DNA from: Tieghemiomyces parasiticus | Lineage: Eukaryota > Kickxellomycota > Dimargaritomycetes > Dimargaritales > Dimargaritaceae | Length of the DNA: 14,078 nucleotides | NCBI GenBank assembly: GCA_027575765.1 | Contig: JANBPT010001119.1 | Coordinates: 1 to 14,078, forward strand | Direction of reading: 5' to 3' | Shown: piece by piece, positions 1 through 8,727 of the stretch | Numbering within the stretch: position 1 is the stretch's first letter | Layout of the letters: every line of letters starts with the position of its first letter | Notes under the pieces: generated by a model | What the model saw: the letters and a program-made list of their open reading frames with translations, nothing else | The model's database searches: none | Told to the model about the DNA's origin: nothing | Program-made: the position numbers and the translations under genes

Positions 1-153
1 GTGGCAGGGCGGGGAAGGGGTCTCAGCCGTCGACACGGTGGAGAGGTAGGCTAAGGAATGGTTCAATCCCAAACTGGTCAAACCCACTCGATTATTCGTC
101 TTGAAACTTTCTAGTGGTCATCTACAGCGCTACTACTGAAGCCCATAAGCTTC
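1..153 (+). repeat. Left copy of terminal inverted repeat
   Basis: This stretch is the reverse complement of 13926-14078. The first 77 bases match without a break. Across 153 bases I count three differences, at left positions 78, 137 and 149, after which the similarity stops. It has no convincing ORF. It contains a Pol III B-box-like string (GGTTCAATCC, 60-69) but no tRNA fold. It is either a dispersed repeat at which a contig ended or the terminal repeat of a larger element. The flanks needed to see a target-site duplication lie outside the window. Confidence 0.93.
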
Positions 154-2184
154 GTCAGGCCTGAACCTTTGTCATGTTTTATACAATACAATACCACAGT
201 GACACCCTCGCCAGTACTCCCCTCCCTCACAATCCGCCGTATATGTATTATCAGACATATGTCGACATGAGCACCGCTAGTTATCATGTTATAGCCACCG
301 CGTGCGCTTCTATAGAATTGACCTGTGTGACGGCCAAGGAGCAAGGGTGGACACTGAGCGGGAGACCAGAGTGAAACGCGCATGGTACCCGTAATTTGAG
401 GAGAGGGATGGGGTAGGGTCGAAAGTCCGCTTTTGCCAACGAAGCCCAATATCGCCAGACCTGGAAAGTCACCTGACATGGCATATTCTACCAGCAGACG
501 ATGCACCGTAGTGCAGTTTAACCATCCTATCGCTCCTCAACCAGCTGTCGTACCTCGACTTGGTAAAAAGCGAGAAGAGCTATAAACGTTGATGCGTTTG
601 TATAACTGTGAGTAATAGTCGGCCATTTATAATAAGGTGCTACTCGGCATTGCTTGGTTTACCACCGAGCAGAAACTTTTGCGTTGAAGCGAGGATCGGG
701 GGTTTAGGAGGAGCTGATGCGTGCAGTCAGTGATACAACCGCGAGATGGGTGCGGTTACTGGTAAAGTACCGTGCCAAGGTTTAACCACTCGCGGGTAAG
801 CCTATTCCCATTCACGGTCCTGATTAAGTGGTATGCTGAGGCACAACCCAGCTATTCCCATTCCCTATTCCTGGATTCAGATCCACCCGCTTAACCCACA
901 TACCAACGATAATAAGCAGATTCCCAGCTGGTACTTGTTTTCCCAGGGCTGCAAGCCTTAAGTCAGCTGTACCAAACAAGATGCTAAACTAGACATTGTT
1001 CGCACTTACATCACCGCCAACAAGCCAATGGCTTGGCTTTTTATGTAAACCCAAGTTACCTTGATAATAATCATTGGCTAGGTCACACGATGGCCATCTA
1101 GAGACTATATTGAGAGCAGCTTCGGGACTTGCTAGAAGATGAGCCCCTCCCAATTAATGATTGAGCCGCTCGGCCAGAATTGTCCCCCTTCCCCAACTAT
1201 TCTTTACACCGTCCTGCACAGGGACAAGGGTACACGCAGCTATCTCAACGTGTGGACTATCAGTCCCTAATCAACCGTGTGTGAGCCTTACGACCGAGAG
1301 CCCTAGAGGTTTCTCTGATATCAGGGCTACCTACTAGGCAGTGATATTTCCGGTGAGGTAGATCGGGTACACCTGGACAGGCCGTTAGGCGACTTTGGTC
1401 ACCGGACATAGTGTTACAAGTACCCTCCTGCCTTAATGTAGAATCTTTGGGACAATAAATGTTAACCACTAGGCGACAGTGCTTATTTAGCACAGCTGGG
1501 GTTTTCGCCGAACCGAGCCCTCTGGACACCAAGTTTGCTGACAGCTGCTTTTTGTATATTCCGCGTCGTGATCCATGATCCCAAACCTATTGGAAGGTGC
1601 GAGATAGTCTGACCTACAGTCCTCAGCAATTCCACCTTGATAATGCATCTACACATGGGCTTGCATTTATGTAAGCCTGCACAGTCCCAAACTCGGGGTA
1701 CATGCTACCTCCTTTACTGCCCAGTTGTTTCCCTTCTGTCGTCAACCGTTCAGGATCATCAGCAAATATTTAAGGGGCAAGCCACTTTCCACGACCACGG
1801 CTACTATGACCACATGGAAACTGGACCAACTCACTCTCTTACTCCGCCGACTTCCAAAGCCGCTCGAAGAAACGCCTGGAGCGAGCCCTCCAAGCCGTTT
1901 CAACTGAGTATCATTGCCCCAGATAAGTTACGATGGGGCCACGGCCCCCAACATTACTACTAAGCGAGTAGCCAACAAGGTGACAGTCACACTGTTGCCT
2001 CTAGACTAGGGTGGTCCAACATATGATGCGGTGCGGGCTGTGTGCTGCTACGTTTGCGGTAGTCGGCTCACCGACTGAACATTGGTAAGTAAAGAGGCCT
2101 ACGGCCACCATTGGCAGCTACCGGCGGAAGAGCCTAGTCAATCGCCTCGGCCCCTTGCCTCACTACAACCGTCTGGATTATATT

Positions 2185-2210
2185 AGAGAGAGAGAGAGAG
2201 AGAGGGGGGG
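2185..2210 (+). repeat. (AG)10 microsatellite followed by a G run
   Basis: Ten AG dinucleotides (2185-2204) run directly into G's up to 2210, about 460-480 bp upstream of the NRPS start codon. Purine tracts like this mutate by slippage and can exclude nucleosomes in promoters. Any regulatory role here is inference. Confidence 0.9.
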
Positions 2211-2230
2211 ACAATACTGTGTTGTCCCCC
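2206..2230. repeat. Perfect 9-bp inverted repeat (hairpin)
   Basis: GGGGGACAA at 2206-2214 pairs perfectly with TTGTCCCCC at 2222-2230 across a 7-base loop. The left arm is the end of the AG/G tract. It could be an operator-like palindrome or a chance GC-rich stem. Confidence 0.75.
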
Positions 2231-2427
2231 TTACACGAGCTACACCGCTATTCACTGAATCGGCCTTGCTGAATACGGCCGTTAGAATCCCGTTCACTGC
2301 ACTGGCCACCTACAGCGCTCGCAACCATGGGTTGTCGTTATGTGTCCACCTACAAGACTTTCTCCAGATTGTGTGCGCGGAACGCTTGGTGTGCAGAGCA
2401 ACTGTTTTGTATGCGCTTTTCCTTCAA

Positions 2428-2502
2428 CCAATGGACATGCCGTCTCACTTTTCGCAGCAGTTGGCATCAGCTTACTGCCACGCTTTGGACCGTCATAAAT
2501 AC
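2428..2502 (+). promoter_or_regulatory. Possible NRPS core promoter elements
   Basis: A CCAAT pentamer lies at 2428-2432 and an AT-rich TATA-like string (CATAAATA) at about 2494-2501, which is 165-240 bp upstream of the NRPS ATG. The order and spacing fit a fungal promoter, but both motifs are short enough to occur by chance. Confidence 0.3.
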
Positions 2503-2666
2503 CGTGTCCTGCCTGACCAGGAGGCATGCCGTTAATGCCATAAAGCCAAATCACCCTGCCATCCTCTCACTCGCTACGCTTCGCTGTAGCTCCGCACGCC
2601 GCATTCGCGTTAGCCCTCTCTCTTCATTGTCAGAACGCCACGTAATCACCAACATTCACTTGCACC

Positions 2667-5600
2667 ATGCTTAGCACGCCTAATGCGCTTGACAAGCCAC
2701 TCTTACCGCCGCCGCCGCCTGCGGCGTCGTTTGTGGCCCCTGGCGACACGGCCGGTGTTGTCGCTCTGCTAGATCATATCCGCCGCCATTTGGGGCATCC
2801 AGCCGTTGTGCGTGACTGCGTTCTCCGGGACCTCATCGAAGACGCTGTCATACAGTTATTCACCTATGTGCTAACTCAGGTCGACCAGTTAACGGTTACC
2901 CCCAGCACCACATTCTTTGAATTGGGTGGTGACTCCATCGCGGTACTGCACCTGACCCGTCTGTTGACAGCGGCCGGCTGGCCGGTCGACGGGCTCGCCG
3001 TGTACCGGCATCCATCGGTGCGGGCCTTTGCACACCATTGCTTACACAGGCTAGGGGAGCCGCGTGTTCCGTGTACCCTCCAGGACACCCAGGCACGCGA
3101 CGGGTCTCATGTACGACGCCTTGTGCTGGCGACCACTGTACTGCAATCGTGCGACCTGATTCCATTCCAGACCCTACTCTACGCCATCTACCCATCCCTG
3201 TTTTCCTCCCCAGTCGCTCTAGTGCGAGCCCGGTATTGGTCGGCCACTGCAGCGCTTAGCGATGTCTCTTGTCTTAAGCACATGCACGACGAGGTTGAAC
3301 TGGTACCGCGCGGCCGCTGGGCTCTGGGCCTCCGTCATACCGCTCTCGGTACCAGCGAGGTTTGGGTGGCGCTGCACGCGCAACACTCAAGCACCATGAC
3401 CTGGGCGATGGTCGCCTTGGCTTTTGCCCACTTTATACGTAGTCAGGGTCTGAGGGAAACGGCCGTGAGCGACTGGCAAGCCATGGAATTGAGTGACCCT
3501 TCAGTAGTAGGTCATCCCTTGCCTCTTATCGACAGGAAGGTATCCACGCACGATGCGATCACGCACGGCCACCCTGTGTTGGACCCCCTATCCGCCACCC
3601 TACCGTGGCCCACGGACCCCCAGAACAAGCTCAGCTCGTCGTACAGTGCGCTACAGGTCCTGGTCACAGCCCTCCTGCTGGCGGCTGGTCCCCCGGCGCG
3701 ACTTTCCCTCCACGGGGTCGAGAACACCCGCGTTGACCTTGATCCACCGCTACACCTTGTCTCCCCACATGACCTCTGGAACTGGATTAAAGGACACGGA
3801 CCCCTGCACGGCTCGCTCAGCGGCTCTCTCGGGTCGTTTCGGTCGGTCGCCGAAATCGATTTTATCCTACACCCGCGCCCATCAGTTCCCACGATTACCC
3901 TGCGCATCACGCCGGACCATGACCGTCGCCTGGCCCTCGTCACAGCCCACCCAGCGGTGGGTGATGCAGACACCGTGCCGCACCTCCTGACCCGCTGGAA
4001 GGTCAGTTTGTTCTCCCTGACGTGGACCATGCGCCGGGCCCCCACCGCCGCGCTCGATCTGGCCGATATACCCATGCCCTGGCCCGCCACCGCGGCTGAG
4101 CGTGCATTGGTCAGCCGGCGGGCACTAACAGGCGGGATTCCACCCCACCAGGTCGAACATGCACACCGCTGCACTTCGCTACAGGAGAGCTTTGTGACTC
4201 GTTTAGCGCGCAACCCAGCCGCCTACGTGGTACAGGTGACCTTTCATATCAGCGATCCGGCCCTCACCCTCGATCTCTTCGAGGCTATGTGGACCGCCAC
4301 TTTAGAACGGTTCCCCATCCTCCGCAGTCGGTTCTTGACGGATCTGCCGTTTCCCCAGATCAGTACCTTACGCTTCGTCCTGGCTGGCGAGCCTGTGCGC
4401 TGCGCTGTGGAGGACTGGACCTATGACACGTTGGCCGTTCAGCGGACCAAACACGAGAGACTGCTGGCTGATGACCGCGCCCGTGGGTTTACCTTACAGG
4501 GACCTTTAACCCGGTTCCGCCTGACCCGTCTTTCCACCCGGGTTCATCGGGCCCTATGGACGGTGCACCACGCCCTTGTTGACGGCTGGTCCGGTCCGCT
4601 TGTCCTGCGGCACGCGGTAAATGTGTTTCACGAACTAACTGGTCGCTCCCATCTGGTCATCGAACCGCGGCCCGACCCCTCGGGCCCTGACTTTGCTATC
4701 TACACCCGGTGTCTGGCGGATCAGGACCCTAAATTGGCCAGACACTTCTGGACCGCCCAATTGGCCGGTATTACCGCTTGCCCGGCCCTCCCGCTTATTC
4801 CACCTCACGACGAGACCCTGGTGGGTTACGCCCGTTGCGACCTCACGCTCCAGGTCACCCGTCCCGCACTGACAAATCTGGCCCGGCGCTACTGCGTCAC
4901 GTCGGCCACCGTGCTCCGCGCCGCGTGGGGTCTCCTTATGGCCCGCTACCACGCCACTGAGGACTTAGTTGTCGGCACCGTCGTGTCCGGACGCCATGTA
5001 CCATTGGCCGGCATCGAGAACACTGTGGGGCCCTGCGTCAACACAGTACCTCTGCGAGTCCGACCTCGAGTCGACCAGAGATTGGGGGAGTACCTCACCG
5101 CCGTCCAGACCACGTACGCCGCCTCTATTCCTTATGAGACGTGCGGCCTGTCCGAAATTCGGCGCTGGTGCGGCGTTTCGGGCCTTGGTGAACTGTTTAA
5201 CTCCCTGGTGGTTTATCAAAACTACCCAGACGCACAGGTCCTAACCGCGCGGGACGACGGCAATGGCACACCTTTCACTGATTATGCTGTCCACGAGGCC
5301 ACCGAGTACCCATTGGCCGCTCAGTTTCAGGATGTAGGCGACTCGTTGTCGCTCACTCTGGTCTATTCGCGGGCCGCGGTGTGCACTGAAGCTGCCACCG
5401 AGCTGACTCGTCAGGTGGATACGCTATTGACCGGCATGGTCACCGCGGCGGTCTCCGCGGAGCCCCATCTAGGCGAACTTCCGTGGCTGGACCCTGCCCG
5501 CGTTACTGAGCTGACAGGTGCTGACAAGACCATCCCCGACCTACCTTTCGACCTGACTCCCTTTCAGCTGCTGGAACGCACCGCTGCGCGACACCCACAC

Positions 5601-8600
5601 CGCGAGCTCTTTTCCAGCGATACTCTCACGTTGACCTTCACTCAAACCGTCATTCTTGCTCGCCGGTTGGGCCAGGAGCTCCGCACCCGGTACCGCTCGG
5701 GATCCGGTACCGTGATTGGAGTTTTTACCGAAAACGACGTCGCGGGAGCCTTCGCCATGATCAGCGTGGGCGCATCTGGGGCGGCCTACGTCGTCGCGGA
5801 TTCTAAACAACCCGCCGAGCGCCTGGACTACATTTTTCGCGACAGCGGCTGCCGACTCATCCTCACTACAGCCACCCTCCGCCCCTACCTCCCCCTTTCC
5901 TTGGCCAACCTGCCCGTCCTCTTGGTCGACCCCTACCTCGCCCTACCCCCGACAACTGACAGCGGCGCAACCCTCTCCCCGCTTGGCACTCCGGACGACC
6001 TGGCCTACATACTATATACCTCCGGTACCACCGGCCGCCCGAAGGGGGTTATGGTCACCCGGGCCAATGTGGTCAACTTTGCCTTCACTGCGTTGCGGCG
6101 CGTGCCCTTCCACGACGGCATCTCTATATTTCAGCCCTTTTCGCTTAGCTTTGACGCGGCTGGGACAGCCATCTACCTCGGTATGGTGCACGGCTCAACC
6201 ATCGTTTTCCCTGGTACCGACCTAACCGCTGCAATGCGCCGCTGCGATATGCTGATAGGTACGCCGAGCTATTTAGCTCGACTGCCGTGGGATAATCTAC
6301 CTCGCCTACAGTACGTGGCGGCTGGGGCCGAAGCATTTACGGCCCGTCTCAAATCCCAACTGTGTAGCCGCGCCCAGGTCTTCAACGGATACGGCCCTAC
6401 TGAGACCACTATCATTGTCCTTGGCTCCTGGATTACCGCCAATTGCCCGATCACCATCGGCCGCCCCTATCCAAACACTTTGGCCTACATTGTGGGCCCC
6501 GATGGCCGACTGCTGCCGCCTGGTGTCGCTGGCGATCTCTGGATCGGCGGGCCGAGCGTTACAGCTGGGTACCTCCATCGGCCGGAATTGACCGCTGAGA
6601 AGTTTATTGCCAATCCATTCGGTCCTGGTCGAGTCTACAAGACTGGCGACCGCGCCCGCTATCGACCGGACGGTAACGTCGAGTATCTCGGCCGCGTTGA
6701 CCACCAAGTCAAGGTGGGAGGGTTCCGTATCGAGTTGGAGGAGATCGAGACCACCCTTCAGCGCCATCCAGCGGTGACCGGGGCGGTGGTCCTGGTGCGG
6801 GACGATAAGCTCGTAGGCTATGTCCAAACCAGTGGGCTGGATATGACAACTGCGCGCACGTTTTTACACCAGCACCTGCCGCATTACATGATACCACGAC
6901 ACCTGGTCTCTGTGGCCCAGTTTACCCTCCTCCCTAGCGGAAAAGTCGACCGTTCGAAACTTCCCGACTATACGGCGCTGCCAGTGAGTACCGAACCGAC
7001 CGTGACTCCCGCTGACGTTCCACTACCCTCTCATGCCCTGATCATCCGTAACCTTTGGGCAGGCCTGCTTGACCGTGCCCCTACGGAGTTGGATGGTGAG
7101 TCCCATTTCTTCGAACTGGGCGGCGACTCCCTAACCGCCCTCAAGTTCCTTGCTCAGCTACAGGCCGCGGGTCTTCGGTCAAATCTCCCCAACCTCCATG
7201 CCCATCCTACCCTGTTGGCCTTTGCGGCCCGGGTGACCCCTTGTCAGGCCGGGGACACCGCTACTGTAACCGATGAGTCCCCCATGACTGGACCCCAGAC
7301 CCTCACACCGATTCAGCGAGGCTTCTTCACCCTAGCACTACCCAACCGTCACCATTTTAACCAATCATTCATGTTCCGCGTCCATGGGTTAGTCACCCTG
7401 GCAGCGGTACGACGGGCACTGCTTGACCTAATGGACCATCACCCCCAGTTGCGCGCTCGGTATCACCAAACGAAGAGCGGGTGGACGCAGAGCATTCCCT
7501 CGGGCCCACCGGGCGAGTCTGAACTCACCGGTTGGGAGGTCAAAGTTACCGCTGCTAACCAACTTGATCGCACTTTACAGCGTATCCAGTCGAGGCTCCA
7601 CCTCATCAGGGGCCCCCTGATGGCCTTCGGCCTCCTTCGCGGGCCAGGGGCCGTGACGCGCCTGTTTCTCGTGGCCCACCACCTCAATCTGGACTTTTTC
7701 TCCTGGCGCATCCTGGGCGAGGACCTGGATGCCCGTCTCCGTCAACGCCCACTGCCGCCCCCGACTACGCCGTACCCGCACTGGGCCGCGGCGCTTAACC
7801 GGTACGCCCAGAATTTCCAAGCCGATCTATGGCCCCGACAGCGGGACGATACGCCGACCGCGGACGACGATGCACCACGTCCACTCTGGGTCAAGCCGGG
7901 CCTTCCTTCTCGCCGCACCCTGCACCAGCACACCCTAAACAGCCAACTATCAACCTCCCTAATCCGCATGGCGTGCCAGATCCACCGGTCCACCTTGGCA
8001 AATGCCCTACTGGCTGGCTTCCTTGCGGCATACACGAGCCTGGCCAACCAACCGGTGGTGGACCTGCAGATGGAATGCCACGGCCGCGAGACCCTCGATG
8101 TACCACTCGACGTAACTCGCACGGTTGGCTGGTTCACCACTATCTTCCCTCTGCATTTCACTGTAGCCCCGGGCTCGTCGTTTACCACCGCCCTCGACCA
8201 CGTCAGGTCGACTATGGCCGCCGTCCCGCACAACGGCTTTGTGTACAATCTCATTGAGCACGGCATGGGTGACGGGGCGATCGAAGAAGCTCGGCAGCTA
8301 CGCCTTCGGAGCCCGCGGGCCATTGACCTGTCTTTTAATTATTTTGGCAGCTTTGATACACTGGCTAAAATGTCGACCGGTAGAGAAACGCCCCGTCTCA
8401 CCGTAGACTGGGCCCCGGAACGCGATATGCACAACTTTCCCCGCCACCAACCCATGCTCAACTCGCTCAACGCGATGAGCCAGATCGTGGACGGCTGTAT
8501 CCAAATCATGCTGGAATACGACGCTAGCGTCCACGCTAAGGCCTTTATCGATCAATTGCTACAGGACTGGCTCGCAACGCTGGCCGCTGCCCCCGCCGGG

Positions 8601-8621
8601 CAAGGCTCGGGTGACTTATAG
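2667..8621 (+). CDS. Nonribosomal peptide synthetase, T-E*-C-A-T-E
   Basis: This is a single uninterrupted frame of 1984 codons. The protein is a multidomain enzyme that builds a peptide on phosphopantetheine arms. Domains in order: carrier T1 (about 50-125, GGDS with Ser90); a degenerate epimerisation/condensation-like region (about 140-480); condensation (490-940, HHALVDG with His635); adenylation (955-1435, YTSGTTGRPKG at 1117, GYGPTETT at 1241, LPSGKVDR with Lys1426); carrier T2 (GGDS, Ser1488); epimerisation (1535-1972, HHLNLD at 1671). The ATG at 2667 has A at -3 and lies before T1. No A domain precedes T1, and no thioesterase, reductase or terminal C follows the last E, so partner proteins are needed for loading and release. 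It is GC-rich and intronless, unlike the nine-intron gene downstream. The family is certain; product and partners are unknown. An unseen upstream exon cannot be excluded. Confidence 0.96.
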   Translation: MLSTPNALDKPLLPPPPPAASFVAPGDTAGVVALLDHIRRHLGHPAVVRDCVLRDLIEDAVIQLFTYVLTQVDQLTVTPSTTFFELGGDSIAVLHLTRLLTAAGWPVDGLAVYRHPSVRAFAHHCLHRLGEPRVPCTLQDTQARDGSHVRRLVLATTVLQSCDLIPFQTLLYAIYPSLFSSPVALVRARYWSATAALSDVSCLKHMHDEVELVPRGRWALGLRHTALGTSEVWVALHAQHSSTMTWAMVALAFAHFIRSQGLRETAVSDWQAMELSDPSVVGHPLPLIDRKVSTHDAITHGHPVLDPLSATLPWPTDPQNKLSSSYSALQVLVTALLLAAGPPARLSLHGVENTRVDLDPPLHLVSPHDLWNWIKGHGPLHGSLSGSLGSFRSVAEIDFILHPRPSVPTITLRITPDHDRRLALVTAHPAVGDADTVPHLLTRWKVSLFSLTWTMRRAPTAALDLADIPMPWPATAAERALVSRRALTGGIPPHQVEHAHRCTSLQESFVTRLARNPAAYVVQVTFHISDPALTLDLFEAMWTATLERFPILRSRFLTDLPFPQISTLRFVLAGEPVRCAVEDWTYDTLAVQRTKHERLLADDRARGFTLQGPLTRFRLTRLSTRVHRALWTVHHALVDGWSGPLVLRHAVNVFHELTGRSHLVIEPRPDPSGPDFAIYTRCLADQDPKLARHFWTAQLAGITACPALPLIPPHDETLVGYARCDLTLQVTRPALTNLARRYCVTSATVLRAAWGLLMARYHATEDLVVGTVVSGRHVPLAGIENTVGPCVNTVPLRVRPRVDQRLGEYLTAVQTTYAASIPYETCGLSEIRRWCGVSGLGELFNSLVVYQNYPDAQVLTARDDGNGTPFTDYAVHEATEYPLAAQFQDVGDSLSLTLVYSRAAVCTEAATELTRQVDTLLTGMVTAAVSAEPHLGELPWLDPARVTELTGADKTIPDLPFDLTPFQLLERTAARHPHRELFSSDTLTLTFTQTVILARRLGQELRTRYRSGSGTVIGVFTENDVAGAFAMISVGASGAAYVVADSKQPAERLDYIFRDSGCRLILTTATLRPYLPLSLANLPVLLVDPYLALPPTTDSGATLSPLGTPDDLAYILYTSGTTGRPKGVMVTRANVVNFAFTALRRVPFHDGISIFQPFSLSFDAAGTAIYLGMVHGSTIVFPGTDLTAAMRRCDMLIGTPSYLARLPWDNLPRLQYVAAGAEAFTARLKSQLCSRAQVFNGYGPTETTIIVLGSWITANCPITIGRPYPNTLAYIVGPDGRLLPPGVAGDLWIGGPSVTAGYLHRPELTAEKFIANPFGPGRVYKTGDRARYRPDGNVEYLGRVDHQVKVGGFRIELEEIETTLQRHPAVTGAVVLVRDDKLVGYVQTSGLDMTTARTFLHQHLPHYMIPRHLVSVAQFTLLPSGKVDRSKLPDYTALPVSTEPTVTPADVPLPSHALIIRNLWAGLLDRAPTELDGESHFFELGGDSLTALKFLAQLQAAGLRSNLPNLHAHPTLLAFAARVTPCQAGDTATVTDESPMTGPQTLTPIQRGFFTLALPNRHHFNQSFMFRVHGLVTLAAVRRALLDLMDHHPQLRARYHQTKSGWTQSIPSGPPGESELTGWEVKVTAANQLDRTLQRIQSRLHLIRGPLMAFGLLRGPGAVTRLFLVAHHLNLDFFSWRILGEDLDARLRQRPLPPPTTPYPHWAAALNRYAQNFQADLWPRQRDDTPTADDDAPRPLWVKPGLPSRRTLHQHTLNSQLSTSLIRMACQIHRSTLANALLAGFLAAYTSLANQPVVDLQMECHGRETLDVPLDVTRTVGWFTTIFPLHFTVAPGSSFTTALDHVRSTMAAVPHNGFVYNLIEHGMGDGAIEEARQLRLRSPRAIDLSFNYFGSFDTLAKMSTGRETPRLTVDWAPERDMHNFPRHQPMLNSLNAMSQIVDGCIQIMLEYDASVHAKAFIDQLLQDWLATLAAAPAGQGSGDL
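2814..3041 (+). other. NRPS carrier domain T1 without its own A domain
   Basis: The FFELGGDS motif places the phosphopantetheine-bearing serine at residue 90. Helices before and after fit a normal peptidyl carrier. As the first domain of the protein it has no adenylation domain in cis, so it would have to be charged in trans, by another NRPS or a free-standing A domain, or be an evolutionary leftover. Confidence 0.9.
3084..4106 (+). other. Degenerate, shortened epimerisation/C-like domain
   Basis: Between T1 and the intact C domain lie about 340 residues, about 100 fewer than a normal C or E domain. Pieces line up with the intact E domain at the protein's C-terminus. VALHAQHSS (near residue 237) sits where VAHHLNLD is expected, and IDFILHP where LSFNYFG is expected; a C-terminal ITPDHDRRLALV stretch matches the tail of an E domain. 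The HHxxxD catalytic motif and the EGHGR-type motif are both gone, so catalysis is unlikely. The frame is open, so this is protein-level decay, not a frameshift. The assignment is by eye. Confidence 0.6.
4134..5486 (+). other. NRPS condensation domain
   Basis: This domain forms the peptide bond between the donor on T1 and the amino acid on T2. Landmarks in order: CTSLQESF (C1-like), RFPILRSRF (C2), HHALVDGWS with His634, His635 and Asp639 (C3, catalytic), FAIY (C4-like), VGPCVNTVPLRV (C5). All expected residues for activity are present. The position after an E-type region suggests a D-accepting (DCL) condensation domain, which is inference. Confidence 0.92.
5529..6971 (+). other. NRPS adenylation domain
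   Basis: The domain selects and activates one amino acid as an aminoacyl-AMP. Core motifs are intact: YTSGTTGRPKG (A3), FDAAG (A4, Asp1163), NGYGPTETT (A5), TGD and the VKVGGFRIELEEIE stretch (A7-A8), and SGK with Lys1426 (A10). Aligning by eye to GrsA positions 235-331 and 517 gives the pocket D-A-T-I-V-A-G-I-I-K. Asp235 and Lys517 fit alpha-amino-acid activation and the rest is hydrophobic, pointing to a non-polar residue. I do not recognise an exact match, so the substrate is unassigned. Confidence 0.92.
7023..7232 (+). other. NRPS carrier domain T2
   Basis: FFELGGDSLTAL marks the phosphopantetheine site at Ser1488. It directly follows the A domain that loads it and precedes the E domain that acts on the bound aminoacyl or peptidyl group. 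Confidence 0.93.
7269..8582 (+). other. C-terminal epimerisation domain
   Basis: This domain would convert the T2-bound L-residue to D. Motifs in order: TPIQRGFF (E1), HHLNLDFFSWRIL (E2, His1671, His1672, Asp1676), ECHGRE (Glu1803; the family usually reads EGHGRE), RTVGWFTTIFP (E5-like), FNYFGSF (1890-1896). Catalytic His and Glu positions are kept. The residue after the E2 Asp is Phe where C domains have Gly. The protein ends about 12 residues after this domain, with no downstream C or release domain. Confidence 0.9.
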
Positions 8622-8675
8622 GTAACTACTGCCGCCTGCCGACTGGCTTTTTTTCTGCGTGGGAAGAGTATTTAT

Positions 8676-8681
8676 AATAAA
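8676..8681 (+). terminator. Polyadenylation signal of the NRPS gene
   Basis: A canonical AATAAA lies 55 bp after the NRPS stop codon and is followed at about 8682-8703 by a GT-rich stretch (TGTGTAGTATGTGCATGTGG), the usual downstream element. This supports the annotated stop as the true end of the gene. Confidence 0.7.
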
Positions 8682-8712
8682 TGTGTAGTATGTGCATGTG
8701 GTACACCAAACC

Positions 8713-8727
8713 ACTGATCCGATCAGT
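8713..8727. repeat. 15-nt perfect palindrome in NRPS 3' flank
   Basis: ACTGATC and GATCAGT flank a single central C. It lies about 30 bp after the polyadenylation signal. It could be a protein-binding site or a 3'-end structure; there is no further evidence. Confidence 0.6.

Larger units (their letters stand above)
154..2666. other. Gene-free upstream region of about 2.5 kb
   Basis: I see no supportable gene here. The open frames are short (up to about 130 codons), overlap on both strands, show no recognisable domain and have the low-complexity, Cys/His/Ser-rich look of chance translation. Small structures are present: a 12-nt direct repeat CTATTCCCATTC at 802-813 and 852-863, exactly 50 bp apart; a 6-bp hairpin CAAGCC/GGCTTG at 1021-1035; and the AG tract with hairpin at 2185-2230, listed separately. 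No adenylation-domain remnant that could extend the NRPS upstream was seen. Confidence 0.6.

Noticed and set aside
1..110. Possible tRNA or tRNA-derived SINE in the terminal repeat (GGTTCAATCC)
   Set aside because: The B-box-like string is present, but the T-stem pairs at only about three positions and no A box, anticodon arm or acceptor stem fits.
1021..1045. Bacterial-style terminator (CAAGCC-GGCTTG stem then T run)
   Set aside because: The context is fungal, the stem is only 6 bp and no gene ends nearby.
1637..1963. 108-codon frame in the upstream region
   Set aside because: No recognisable motif and low-complexity composition without a supporting promoter or splice context.
2155..2674. 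Two overlapping open frames (126 and 115 codons) just before the NRPS
   Set aside because: No recognisable domain, odd composition, overlap in different frames and position in the promoter region; probably chance.
3512..4213. 233-codon frame on the - strand inside the NRPS
   Set aside because: Arg/Ser/Gly-rich shadow of the GC-rich NRPS coding strand, which has clear domain support.
7742..8323. 193-codon frame on the - strand inside the NRPS epimerisation domain
   Set aside because: Shadow frame opposite a conserved domain, with arginine-rich composition typical of antisense GC-rich code.
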